From NCBI GenBank assembly GCA_964017125.1, contig OZ024903.1:67316923-67380922 (forward strand): a DNA stretch of 64,000 bases, in the 5' to 3' direction. The notes below the pieces were generated by a model, which was given only the letters and a program-made list of their open reading frames with translations, was not told where the DNA came from and made no database searches. Both the position numbers and the translations under genes were made by a program. Positions 36,365-48,381 of the stretch are shown in pieces. Origin of the DNA: Flabesymbios commensalis. Taxonomy: Eukaryota; Annelida; Polychaeta; Terebellida; Flabelligeridae. Position 1 is the stretch's first letter. Each line of letters begins with the position of its first letter.

Positions 36365-37000
36365 ATTATATTTGGCCCATGTCAGAAGTATTCTTGAGTA
36401 CTGTAGTCCGATGTGGAGTCCCAATCATGTTAAAGACATAATCAAATTAGAACGGGTGCAACGTCAAGCTTCAAAATTCATTCTCAATGACTATGTTTCA
36501 CCCTATCACGAAAGATGCACAGCATTATCTATCTTGCCTTTGTGCTTCCGTCGAGAAATAATTGACTTGTGTTTTTTATACAGCTACCTTCACGGTAAAC
36601 TATCTTGTGATTACTCTAGTAATTTTGAGTTAGCTTGTCCGCATAATGGCCTCAGATCTGCTCAACAGGGTGTTCTATTCAAATTACCTCTGTGCAAGAC
36701 TGTTCAGTTCCAATGTACTTATTTTTATCGCACTGCTCGCTTATGGAACACTTTACCTTTTGTTATCCGAGATGCTAGTAGCTTGCAGATTTTTAAGAAC
36801 AACCTGAATGAATTATATCTCGCCATGGTAAACTTATTTGATGTGAATAATCGATGTACCTGGAGCCTGGCTTGTGCTTGTGTAAATTGTCGAATATAGC
36901 GGAACATTTTGTGTCTTAAACTACCTGTGCAATTTGAATCGGCTGTGAGACGGCTATTTGAGCTGTCACCAGCCACTCATGACTAGGAACGGAGGGCTCC
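36365..37000 (+). mobile_element. LINE 3' end with open C-terminal RT frame (Jockey/CR1/L2 group)
   Basis: A 175-codon open frame (36372-36899) reads VRSILEYCSPMWSPNHVKDI, LERVQRQASKFILNDYV, FYRTARLWNTLP and FKNNLNELYL. It ends with a Cys-rich tail, CTWSLACACVNC. This is the usual C-terminus of a LINE ORF2. It is intact over this length, so the copy is younger than the other two LINE pieces, but all upstream RT and endonuclease parts are missing. Untranslated 3' sequence continues to about 37 kb or beyond. Confidence 0.75.
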
Positions 37001-38140
37001 GTCGTTGATACGCATGTGTTGGCAGATGACAAACCGCCCCGCCTTACTTATACTCGTGTATTGAATATATATCTATATATTTAGCACAAATGGCACCTTA
37101 AGTGATCGACCTATGAACGATAATCTGCGAATGTTGCATTGTGTTGTCTGCCTGGCTCGAATTCAGGCCGGAGACAGTCTCTGATACTGTTCGGAGCAGA
37201 CCGACATCACTCTACATGATCACGCTTGTCATGATCTGACTTAGAGTATTACCACATGGCATGGATGGTGTTCCCCTCAAAATTATTATTTGTTTTTTTT
37301 TCTGTTTTATTTTTAAGTTAAGTGATTTTTCAGTAGCCTTTGTTTCCAGACCAGGTGGGTATTTATGCTGAATTTCAAAGATCTCTAATCAACTGATTTA
37401 CTTCTTGAGTTTGGGATTGTTTTTCCTCCAGTCTAAAATTGCATATGTGGTACTACTCAGCATATTTCGGCTGCGCGACGGCTATATGAGCTGACGTCAG
37501 TAGATGTATTCTAGGTTTATAGTATTACTTTTTTTTAGGGATGTATGTAGGCCTATGTTAAAATTAAGAGTGCCATAAATTTTTACTGTTTTTCCTTTTC
37601 ACATATCCTAGTTGTATGTCCTTTGATATAATAGGCAACTAAAGCATTTAGAGGTTTTAATTAGGTTTCTACGCTTTCCAGAGTGTCCTTTTTTGCTACA
37701 CGGTGTAGAGCACAGTGTAGCTATTTTATCTCTGGTTTTGGTGCGGGAAACAGATGACAGACAATTGTCGGTTATTTTATTTTATGTGTACAAATAGTAA
37801 ACTTTATAATCTATACTATGTACATTTTTAAATTGCTATTGCTATTTTAAACAATGGATATTATTTTATTCTATAATTTTAATTCACTTATATGGTTGAC
37901 AGGCATTGTAGAGGTCGTCTCGACCTGTTCCCGTCAACCAAAGTTAATATCATGTTCAAAAAATGATAATAATAATTATAATGTACCATTTTTGCATGTT
38001 TTTAACTGGAAGTCAAATAAACATAAACATCAAGGACTTCATGAAAACACCACGAAAGAATGAATTGAATTCTACTTAATCATTCATGTAGACCTATTCT
38101 AAAACTATTCATTCGGCATTCTATGTGTTATACATTGACT
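37000..38140. other. Spacer, possibly LINE 3' untranslated DNA
   Basis: GGCTGCGCGACGGCTATATG at about 37468 resembles GGCTGTGAGACGGCTATTTG at 36941, so part of this may be a second LINE tail. I see no gene. Confidence 0.3.
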
Positions 38141-38149
38141 TTTTATAAA

Positions 38150-39600
38150 TCATGCTCAGATTACTTCGTTCATTCAGAGAAGGTAATTGGCATTTACATC
38201 TGTACACGATTGGTGTTTTGGTGTCTTGGTGTTTTGCATACGACAGGCAAAATTGTGCTAAATATATGAGGGTATACAATTCTCAAATGACAAGACTTCC
38301 AGAGGAACACTCGAAATTTTACAAATATTTCACAGGTGGAGGCTTCAGCGTTCAGATTAGCAAAGAAACCTTCTTGGTTGAATACCTGTTGACGAAACTA
38401 TTACAGAAACCACTATAAACAAAGATACCCCAAACTGCAGGTGGTACCAAAGGTTTCGGCACAAAACCATCTTCAGTGAGTAAGTACTAGCTCAATGCTG
38501 AATATAGAAGTACAGCCATAAAGCAGTCGTGCAGTGTTATTGAAATCGACTCTCCACATAATATTCATTCAGCCATCACGTGTTAGAAAAGATGAAACTG
38601 ACGTCAAGTCCGCTGTAGAGCTACTGCAAATCAGTTGGACAAATCCTTTTCAAAATAATCCTTGCGATATAATTAATCTTTCAGCTGGTACAACTGAAGA
38701 AGTAGATAGGCCTACGCGTATTCTGCTTCAAACAAAACACGCCGCTGAATATTAGACCTACAATGATGTTGTTCTTGTGGCAGATGCCACTGATATCTTC
38801 ATTATTTGCCTTGTATTTAGCACGAACATACCGTGTCATTTATATATGCAATGTGGTATTAGAGTTCGACAGAGATTGATAGATATTACCTTATAGGACT
38901 ACATTTATAGTGTTACACTCATAGGGGTACATTGTTACACAGGATGCGACACCATAAGCTCCTTTTCGGGTCAAGGTATTAAGCTTGGTGCCTTGACACT
39001 AGTCATAAGCAATCACAAATTTAGAGATGCATTGGCAAATCTCGGTTGAAACTGGGCACTGTCACCAGATCTCTATGACGCACTCCAAGAGTTCACATGC
39101 CGTTTATATTGTGCAAAATAAATAACGTGTGATATCAAAATTGTCAGGGATAAGAAGGGCATCATGCGGAGATAGCTATACACCAGCATGCCAAATATCA
39201 AGCAGGCATATGTCACAGGAGTGAATTTATCTGTCCTGATATCCCTCGTCCTGATGATGATCGCGGCTAGATTTTAGATGCTTAAAATAAAAACTTGAAT
39301 GTATCGTCGCCTCGGAGCTAAAGGATCTTATCTGCCATTCTGACGAGTGTCAGATAGGATCCTTTAGCTTCGAGGCGACGGTATGTCTAGTTCTTCTGCT
39401 CCAGATGCTGTGCTAAATCTTCTCTCGTGTAGGCCTACTTGTAAGCGTATTTGTAAACTGCCACAGTGTCAATGTCTTGAAAATTTAAAATGTACAGATG
39501 CATGTACTTTGCAGAACTGTACAAACATGTATAAAAACGATGATGAAAATGCACTCAGCCCCTCTTCGGATGATGACACAGATGATGATAAATTATAATA
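38150..39600 (+). pseudogene. Decayed gene of a multi-copy invertebrate family with a C-terminal CXC-type Cys domain
   Basis: Plus-strand pieces in order are FREGNWHLHLYTIGVLVSWC, a further piece with WTNPFQ and DIINLSAGT, VLVADATDIFIICLVF, GCDTISSFSGQGIKLGALTL, SPDLYDALQEFTCRLYCAK and, last, a Cys-rich stretch (LLSCRPTCKRICKLPQCQC.. CTDACTLQNC) followed by an acidic tail. From memory this order matches large uncharacterised proteins found in many copies in marine invertebrate genomes. Their function is unknown, and the copy number suggests a link to mobile DNA. The copy is broken at several places and interrupted by the hairpin element at 39304. Confidence 0.5.
39304..39381. mobile_element. 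Near-perfect 78-bp foldback element (TCGTCGCCTCGG ends), copy 2
   Basis: It has the same arms as 7883-7960. The centre CTGCCATTCTGACGAGTGTC is the reverse complement of copy 1's centre, apart from two bases. Confidence 0.75.
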
Positions 39601-39715
39601 ATAAACACCTAAATTATTTATGTGATGGATTGAAAAGTTCCTTCAACGACGTGTTCACGCTTATACAAAGATAAATGCAATTAAGGGCATATTCACCATT
39701 GCATTTACAGCTTGT

Positions 39716-39755
39716 CTATATATATTTACACACAATTGTGTGTAAATATATATAG
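39716..39755. repeat. Perfect 40-bp palindrome
   Basis: CTATATATATTTACACACAA and its exact inverse, with no loop. Confidence 0.9.
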
Positions 39756-40011
39756 TGTATCACATGATTGGATCACATAGTTAAGTAGTATGCATACATC
39801 TCAATATTTACTGCACACCATAATACTGTACTTTTTTACAGAGCTGAATGCTGGTAATGATTTAGGTAGCATGTTTATTTCATTTATTAATCGACATCTT
39901 AATTTGATTTTAACTTAGTTCTGATTTAACACTAAAAAAACAGTTGGTTTCTGTTCTGTTTAAAATACGTAAACAATGATCAAGCTGAAAAAGAACATTG
40001 TTTACGATCGC

Positions 40012-40090
40012 CATTTGTATAACATTTATACAACGTCGGCCCAACGTCTTCGACGTTGGTCCAACGTTGTATAAATGTTATACAAATGTT
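40012..40090. mobile_element. Palindromic MITE core, AGCAAACAC family
   Basis: CATTTGTATAACATTTATAC and its inverse surround CCAACGTCTTCGACGTTGG. It is almost perfect over 77 bp but lacks the AGCAAACAC ends. Confidence 0.75.
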
Positions 40091-40229
40091 ACTGCTGAAT
40101 TCAAATTTTTACAGTGAAACAGATTTAATACATTAAGCTAAAATCAAAGAACTATACCTTGTTATCCTATTCAAACTACTATATCGAGCTACTCAGGTAT
40201 ATACTATGTTGATAATTATTAAAATTGAT

Positions 40230-40760
40230 AAATAACCTCCATGCTACATTATCATGATAACAACCGAAGAAATATATACTGGTATTATTATGACTACGAT
40301 GTATCTAATCTAAAACGTCTATAGAAAAGAACCCTGCTATCATGAATTTATTTATAATTACAGTTTCTTTTTAATTCGTGGAAAAATATCAATATTTATT
40401 ATTTGATTCCGCCAACCAACGTTGAGCATAATATATAAGGCCTTATCGTTACCGTTCTAAAAAAGGCCATCATACATTTGTGCTCATGTGTAAAGCATAC
40501 AAGAGTAGTTTTTTTCTAGTCTCCCCGAATGGTACTAAATATTGGTCTGGCTCAATCACATAATTATGATAACAACCACAAAACAATATACCACTAAATA
40601 TTACTATGATTACAGTGTATCTAATCTAAAACGTCCAAAGAAATGAACCATACATGCTGTCAATAATTTATTTATAATTAGTGTTTCTTTTTAACTTTGT
40701 TGGAAAAAATATAAATATTTATTATTTGATTTCACCAAAAACAAAATAGATAATAATAGA
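40230..40760. repeat. Tandem duplication, ~305-bp spacing
   Basis: ATGATAACAACC, GTATCTAATCTAAAACGTC, TTTATTTATAATTA and ATATTTATTATTTGATT recur in order in 40254-40410 and 40566-40735. Confidence 0.65.
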
Positions 40761-41089
40761 CAAATATTATACATGTATGCCTTATTGTGACACATTTCAT
40801 GGAGATACGCTTTCGGTTCCCACAACAAGTGCTATGAAGCACGCGTCTGTTAGATAACTAAACTGCTTTTATATTTACAAGATATACAAAAAAATAGTCT
40901 AATTTAATGCTAGTTTGATTGTCCAACGAGAATATTTACTTACAATTTTTTGAAGAATATATAGACATAAATAAATCAGTTATGCCATAGAATTAAGAAA
41001 TACAGCTTAAAATTGGCGGCCATCTCGAATTTGTCGGCGAAATATTGGTTAAATCATTTCCAAAACATCAAAAACGTATTCCTTAGCCC

Positions 41090-41340
41090 GAAATATGTCA
41101 GAAACGATGTATTATGGATTTGTGTAGGACTAATAGATGACAAGATATAATTATTACTTACTTTTTATTCCGATACCCCCCCCCCCTCTTTAAAACAGAA
41201 ATTACTGCCCTTAAGCTACCGTTCTGAAAAGGCCATCATACATTTTTAGACCCCTCATATATGTACCTTACTGAAAATCACAATAAAGTTTAGTCACCAC
41301 AATTGGTACTAAATTTCGGTCTGGCCCAAGGACTAACATG
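41090..41340. repeat. Inverted partner of the 35.6 kb repeat
   Basis: It contains CAGAAACGATGTATTATGGA, TACTGCCCTTAAGCTACCGT and CGGTCTGGCCCAAGGACTAA as inverse matches to the 35.6 kb stretch. A poly-C tract lies near 41178. Confidence 0.7.
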
Positions 41341-41841
41341 CTCAATATAATTATATCTTGACGGAAAAATCAGGGAATATAATATTATAGGGAATTTTAC
41401 ATCTGAAATTATGTGGGTACCCTTTACAACGAACACCAAACAATAACTATAAATAATAAAACACAACAATTCATCAATGGTAATGATTTTTTTTATATTT
41501 TTGTAAGGTCAAGAACATTTTGTACAATCTATAACTGACTACTATTGCATAACTTGCAGGCATTAATTTAAAAACGACGATTATTTCCAGTGTAGAAGTA
41601 GACTTCACTTGAATAGATTGAGAATGATGTGACAAGTACTGTGGACATTTGTTATCAACTAGATTATTATGAAGGACACACATAAAACATAGAACAAACA
41701 ACAACATTCTAGCAACAAATGTGAACCATCCTTGTCCCATCACGTCACTCCCTCTTAACGACACTCCTCTCAGCACAGATACTCAACATATGCTCTCATT
41801 TTTTAAACTTTTACATTCACCCTTTCAATGCTAATCACCAG

Positions 41842-42107
41842 ATAACCCTTCGAGCGCCAAGATACAATCTGTTCAACCATTTAAGCGTTAATCACGACTA
41901 TAATCGTTTTTAGTCCATTTTATTGACAGATTAAATCAATGTTATTAGGAATAAAATAGGTGTTTCAAAATCAAGATTTGCAATTTTGTGGTGTAAAATT
42001 AAACAAATATGAGCAATTTTCACCAACAAGTTGTTGGTCGCGGTAGCGAGACAGAACTTAAAAATGGCTGCAAATTTGAATTGATAAGTTGGCGCTCAAA
42101 GGGTTAA
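41842..42107. mobile_element. TTAA MITE, CTACCGCGACC loop subfamily, reverse
   Basis: It runs from ATAACCCTTCGAGCGCCAA to GTTGGCGCTCAAAGGGTTAA. The stem is partly decayed (CAACAAGTTGTTGGTCGCGG). A second element start (GTTAATCACGACTATAATCG) inside the left end suggests two fused copies. Confidence 0.6.
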
Positions 42108-42666
42108 TTCATGTTCTTTATATTAACCCTTGCCACTCTGATGCGGCGTAACATAACAAAATAATTATTCCTATATCATTAGAATTATGCGCTTTTAATG
42201 CTGTAATGGTAAACAGCGATAAAAGCTGCAATTCAGAATGTTTTGATTCAAAGGTTAATACATTAGAACATCATGTCAGATATGTATAAAGATTATTCAC
42301 TTTAGTTCGTGCCTTTGTCTTGGGCAGATACGAAATGAAAACCACTTTGATAAATTAGCATTGTAAGGGATATTTATTATTTAAAAAACCGTACACTTTC
42401 TCAATCGACAACAAACTTTTATTCACAGATATGGTAATCTAGGTATTCAACGGAAGGATGACCATTGTGGAAGTCGGGCTGCTTCAATCCCAATGGTACT
42501 TCATTCCTTATACCTTTATATTATAGAAATAGGTGGCCGCCTCTAAATCATGTTGACAAATAATAAATAGTTACCGTACAGTCAATTATTAAATGTCCCC
42601 ACGGTATATGAGACTTAGTACTAAAACAAGATGATCGCGAATTTGAGAAAAGAAATAAGAAGTATT

Positions 42667-42744
42667 CTGCCGTGCAAAGCTAAAAGGCAGTAGCTGCTTA
42701 CTTTACAAGTAAGCAGTTATTGTTTTTTTCGCTTTGCAGAGCAG
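42667..42744. mobile_element. Foldback element, CTGCTTAC family
   Basis: CTGCCGTGCAAAGC opens and GCTTTGCAGAGCAG closes it. The inner arms are CTGCTTACTT/AAGTAAGCAG. Confidence 0.75.
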
Positions 42745-42969
42745 TATTGTAGGTTAACATCATTACCAGCTTTGTAGTGGGCCCGTTAAGACGAGAAAAA
42801 AATAAATAAACAAAACAAAGATAAACAATAAACATGGAACATAATCATTTTCTACGAAATAAAGCAAACCACTGTTGATGGCAAACAGGAAATACAAAAG
42901 CTATGTTAATCTGATACCTCGACTTGATATCAAATACAAATCCCAGTAATCAGGATCAATTGTACATCA

Positions 42970-43070
42970 AACATACCACGTTGAGACAAAGTTGGTTTAA
43001 TGCTGGACCAGCGTCTACGACGCTGGTCCAGCATTAAACCAACATCGGCTCAACGTGTCATGCTTGCTGG
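42970..43070. mobile_element. Palindromic MITE, AGCAAACAC family
   Basis: GTTGGTTTAATGCTGGACCA and its inverse surround GCGTCTACGACGC. The right end is GTCATGCTTGCTGG. A remnant of another copy follows near 43085-43150. Confidence 0.7.
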
Positions 43071-43079
43071 GATATATTT

Positions 43080-44120
43080 CTCCTGTGTTGGCTCAATGTT
43101 GGGCCACCGAAGTTGACCCAATATATTGAATCAACATAGGTTGAATATTATAGTATTTAATACAGTCCATTAATTTGTTATTTTTGTGCTAAAGCACTGT
43201 GCTAAAGCACATGGAAATTAGTTTGCACACAAACAGTGGCTTGCTATGTGTTAATTTTAACTCTGGACCAGCCAGAAACATAATAGTTAATAAATTGTTA
43301 CCAGCAGCTAACGAATTTGTACACACCGGGGATTAAAGACACGTATCAGTCACATTGTAAAGCGGTTGATACACCCATTTAATACCAAGAGGAAAATAAG
43401 TCAGCTGTCTTTACAATACATACAAAAATACATCTTAACGCTATGACTACTAACAAAATTTTTTGATGGATCTAAACTTAATTTATAATAATTTATGTTA
43501 GCATATTAAAAAAAAGTAAAAATTAAAGATATTCCTCAAAGAAATAAACTAATTTAGAAACAATATGGCACATTTAAACGTAAATCGTAATGATTTGTTG
43601 AAACAAAACTCATTATGAAATTATTGCTGGTGTACACTAACACAATAACACAGTACATCACTAGCTTACCGTTAATCAACCCAAGTTTGTGCAGTTTTAA
43701 TGACATTTTCAGTGAACGATCAATTCTCCATGGGAATATTAATCTCACACGTACTGAACACCTTGTGTTTCAGTGTGAGCGGGTGAACCCACTTGTGGAT
43801 TAGGGTCAAAACTGTCACCAAGCTCCAAATTAGCCCTAGACACCGTCTCAATGCTAATTGAGTCATTGTCTAGTCATTGCTAGCTAGATACGGAATGCCA
43901 ATGTTCCATGACTGAATATGTCTGGTGCCATCTGAGCTTCCATGGCTTAGCGTTAACAGATTGACAACTGCAGCATTATTGTGTCTGACCACCATTCAAA
44001 CCTCATTCCCGATGACTGCTAAACCATGTGTAGGTCCATCATCGATGTGAATGAGGAAGATATGCGCTTATTGGACAATTTATTGTCCAACAGGGCTAGA
44101 TTTCACAACATGCAAGACAA
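43080..44120. other. Spacer, no gene recognised
   Basis: No supported frame or element was found apart from the flanking MITEs. Confidence 0.35.
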
Positions 44121-44123
44121 ACC

Positions 44124-44213
44124 TTAACCCTTTCACCACTATAGCCCGTTTTTATGTGCTGAATGCTATGGCATTCAGCACATAAAAACGGGCTTCAGTG
44201 GTGAAAGGGTTAA
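44124..44213. mobile_element. 90-bp complete foldback with TTAA ends
   Basis: TTAACCCTTTCACCACTATA and CAGTGGTGAAAGGGTTAA are the ends. The arms GCCCGTTTTTATGTGCTGAA are exactly inverted. The whole element is one hairpin with a five-base centre. Confidence 0.8.
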
Positions 44214-44322
44214 GTAGATCTTCTGATTAACTGAAGCATCAGCAAATCAGATATCTACCATAAGAGTAGACTGATCTAAGGTTTGACTCGAGTCATGCTG
44301 TAAACCAAACCCAGCAGCTCAA

Positions 44323-44430
44323 CCCAGCAGACACAAGACGTTGAATCAATATTGGTCTAACGTTGGTCCAACGTCGTAGACGGTGGACCAACGTTAAACC
44401 AAAATTGATTCAACGTCTGGTGTCTGCTGG
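44323..44430. mobile_element. Palindromic MITE, AGCAAACAC family, full length
   Basis: CCCAGCAGACACAAGACGTT and CGTCTGGTGTCTGCTGG form the ends. The centre is CAACGTCGTAGACGGTGG. Confidence 0.8.
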
Positions 44431-44455
44431 AAAGGAAGGGCGCCATTAAATAACC

Positions 44456-44524
44456 AGCAAACACAACACCTTGACACCGTACTCGCTGGCCGAATATTAC
44501 GTCGTAGTCAATTGTGTTTGCTTG
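44456..44524. mobile_element. Palindromic MITE remnant, AGCAAACAC family
   Basis: CCAGCAAACACAACACCTTG and GTCAATTGTGTTTGCTTGG are paired ends with a shortened, diverged middle. Confidence 0.55.
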
Positions 44525-45249
44525 GACATGCTGCTTCTAACCAACACTGGGTTTACTTCATCAGGACTCCCGGGGCATCAGAATCTCCCAGTGCCCCCGG
44601 ATCGCCTGGCCATATATTGGTTTCCCCACGCCATATAGGCCTACTGACCTGTCCAACGCTTGTCAGTCACAATGCTGTATTCTCCTATATACGTCTCAAT
44701 AAACACAACGTGTTCACTTTTATACCTTACACGACGGCAGATATGTCACCACCGTGTAAAGAATTGTATTTGATAACGTATTGTGTTTGTTGCTGTAGGC
44801 CTAAATGTAGGCTCTTATTTCTCGTTGTCAAACTAACCACCCATGTTTTTTTTCATTTGCTATGCCAGTAAAGCAGATGGGAAATAACCACTAAAATAAT
44901 TACCAGACATGATCTCTTTGCACTTTAGATAAAGTGTCACTTAAATTCGTGTTGACATTTTACTATTTTAACATAACAATATGCACAACGTTATAAAACA
45001 GGCTAAGCACCATAAAATATTTGTCACAAATATCCTCGTCATGACAATAATGGATATGAAGATTAAGTGTGTGAGAGAGAAGGATTTGAAACTATCAGGC
45101 TGATAGATAAGAAGAGAATCCATGTCAGATGAGTGTTTAGGTATGGTATCACACACATTATGTCAACGACGATGGGCCGACTATTTCTATTGTAGAGTAT
45201 TAGAGTATTATGATAACTTCTTTGAACAATGTTAACATAACTGGCGTTT

Positions 45250-45433
45250 ATCTGATAAACAAAAACGCCCGATGCCACAGTCACAACACAACAATTTCTT
45301 GCGAAAACCGACGGACAATTCCAGCAACATCACCGCCTGGCCAACAAACAAGTCAACAGAATTGGTGACCAGCGATTCTTCAATGTCTTCGCCGACTTCA
45401 ATAAACAGTTCTGTCACATTCGCTATAACTTGC
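45250..45433 (-). CDS. Possible orphan exon (VTELFIEVGEDIEESLVTNS..)
   Basis: The minus strand has an acceptor-like CGTTTATAG at 45434 and then an open acidic/hydrophobic stretch containing VDLFVGQAVMLLELSVGF. The composition is less random than the surrounding AT-rich DNA. No convincing donor or partner exon was found and no family is recognised. Confidence 0.2.
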
Positions 45434-45479
45434 CTATAAACGAGGCAATATTTACAAAACACAAACACTGATAATTTGT

Positions 45480-48285
45480 TTATATTTCACGATGATCAAT
45501 TATTTTAGTTAGGCGGGTTGTATGACATATCTTTAGTACGATCCTCACTGATGTGTGTTAATGTTCCATCAACATTTACTTTACCATCTTAATCTGTTAT
45601 AGTTGGGATGGTACATTGTATATTTTACAGAGATGTATATAAACAGATAATTCTGGCTATACAATGAAGCTTTCTAGTGACTAGTGGACAATATGATACG
45701 AGTATACAGTCAGCGTTAGATAAACTAGTGACCACTACGCACGTACAGGTCTACCCATGTCACATGTGTCGACATGCGAAATCATAAACAGCGTTGCAAA
45801 TGTGCAGCTAATCCGCATACATATATGCCACCTGGAAATATTTATCGTTTCAAGGCGCGAATCTAGATAAATTCGTTCCTAAAATATGTTGTATTTCCAG
45901 TGGAGAATAATGAAGAAACCTGAGTTATAAGCTTAACGGTTGTAATTATAAAATGCAGGAAGGTATAATATTTGATGTGTTAAGCCCACTCTTTTGAGGA
46001 ATGGCACATAACTCGCTACCGGTATTGGTAGCATATAAACATAATTGATGAGGAATGAACAAGTAGATATAAAGCTAATAGAATGGTTCTCCTATTGTAG
46101 TGAGCTAAATTTATATGGTTTTTTTAATACATTTTTGAAGATTACAAAATCAGTTAACTAATTCAACATATTTCTAAACTCATGGCTCATATAATTTTTG
46201 AAGTCTGAAATACAAAAAATATGCAGAAATGCCCAAAGTTGTTTTTTCTTTGAAACGTATGATCATAACAGATAATCGCATGATGCTGGCAAAATAGTTA
46301 GAAGTATTGTAATGCTGTTTGGCGCTTAATAATGATAAGGGCTTTAATATTAAAGAGTTATGTAAATTTCAACTATTATTGTAATGCTTTATGTATACAC
46401 CACTGATAAATGTACATATATATGTGACATGAGACAACGAACTTCCACATAATAATTACTTTCACTGTACAGTCGTTTGTAATAATTATGACCAGACACG
46501 TGTAATAATAACAAATCTATGGCCTACATGCTAGTATCCCACTTAGTGCATGTTACGGCGAATCAGCATACTAGCACGTAGAACATCGTATTGTATTGGC
46601 AATGTCTCAGTCCAGACAACAATTCACATAACCTGCATGTTATCTATTTTTCAATTGCACAATCTTCCCCATTTTATTACGTTAACGTATCTAAACAGTT
46701 TTTAATGTTAAGACATGAAATTTATATTTTACACATTGACATATTTATGGTAGGCTTCTTCATTGCACCATATCAAATCATATTGTAGACATTGCGACGA
46801 CCATTTCCCGTAATCTTCCCCATCTACTTTCATGAGAAGCACATAACAGGTCCATTTTTGAACGGATGCTCACAGCTCACAAATTACTCTCGTCAACTGT
46901 AACCATAGCCTTCTAATCATAATTTCATATAAATTAGAACACACTTGTTGCAAACATTGTCTTATTTTTGTACAGACAATCACCGGATAAAGACAATATC
47001 TGAAACGTAATGCCTCATTACATCAATGCTAATACCTGTATTTATTTGGAACATGTGAAGTTGCATGCATGCTGCATGCCGTAATGAGTCAGCGTCGCAT
47101 GATGAACAGCACATCAGGTCACGGTTTTCAACATTTAAAACACTAAAATCGGTTTTAAGTTCGTTGATTGGTGAAGGCTAAAAGCCTGAACCAATTATTG
47201 CGCTTACAATCGACTTAAGTTTGTCTTTTTATTATGAGACTGTCCCTGGTACTCGGTCAACCATAGCTGGTTCTCACAAGTTGCCATGGTAATCCTTATC
47301 AACTGTCATTTTACAACACGACCTTCATAAGTGAAAATGCGTAGTCTTCTTCAGACTTGTACAATGTATATTCAGCGTGAAACCTGTTAGTCTTGTAAAA
47401 TATTAACAATTAGAGGGGTCTTCATGAATAGGGGTATCCTTCAAATAGTGGGATGCTTGCTGATACCTACATATCGAGATCAACATCAGTGAATTGGTCC
47501 TCATGTTTGGAATGCCTGATTCCAATCAATCCCTCCTATTCGAAACAATTCACAACGGAACCAGTCCATACATGTACTTGTGCTACAGTCTACCATTGGG
47601 ACTTCGCCCAAGGTTCAAGAAAATCATGACGTCAGGTTCACTTTATTATTCAAGTAGAAATGCCTTGTTTCCACGGCAAAAATTGTCATTGGAATGATGA
47701 GAAATGTAGGCTGTTTTCACTCAGCCCTCACTGGGATGAACAGTGATTTTATTTTTTCACTCTTCATAAATTCATTTCCAATCAAGCGGTGCCTCACTCT
47801 ACAACAAGCGTGACGTTGATGCTAACACTTCTGCATCTGTGATAAGTCAGGTATACCCATATGCTCAGTCAAAATAAACGTCCCACATGATGCCTCAACG
47901 CGTTCACCACCACATAAGAAACAGATAGAAGATACTGGACTGCTATCATATCGAATCTAAAATGGTACACAATTTAATTCAAAGACTTTCCGTGGTCTTT
48001 GCCAAGATATCCAGGTGGTGATAAATCCACTTGTTCAAATGTAAAACTACAGTTTGTAATATTTTAGCAGCATTACACCATAAAATTAAATCAGTCATCA
48101 TCACAGATTGGATGACGTGTTGTGTGCCGACAACAGTGAAACATTGGTTCTGCTCCTGTGTGGATATATTTCTACTTATATTAATGAAATATACCACCAC
48201 AGTAGGTGTTTCTCCTGTAAGTGAATATAAATTATAGACATTCTTGTTTTCTTCTACTCAAGCAGTCAGTGTAGTTTCTATCTGT
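45480..48285. other. Spacer downstream of the kinase gene, no gene recognised
   Basis: It should include the 3' UTR of the kinase gene just below 48286 on the minus strand. I could not place its polyadenylation site with confidence. Confidence 0.35.
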
Positions 48286-48381
48286 TTACTGGACTATTTG
48301 TCTCGTCTGACTGATGGTCGTGAGAATGGCTGGATTATGACATTCGTCTTCTGAGTCACTTGATTCACTCACATCAATAGG
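48286..48381 (-). CDS. MAP3K13: MAP3K12/13 last coding exon
   Basis: [20 protein letters not shown] to TRQIVQ then TAA. The Ser/Asp/Glu stretch corresponds to the ESDCDSSDGECSDATV end of MAP3K13. The phase is as required. Confidence 0.8.
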   Translation of the reverse strand, partial: PIDVSESSDSEDECHNPAILTTISQTRQIVQ

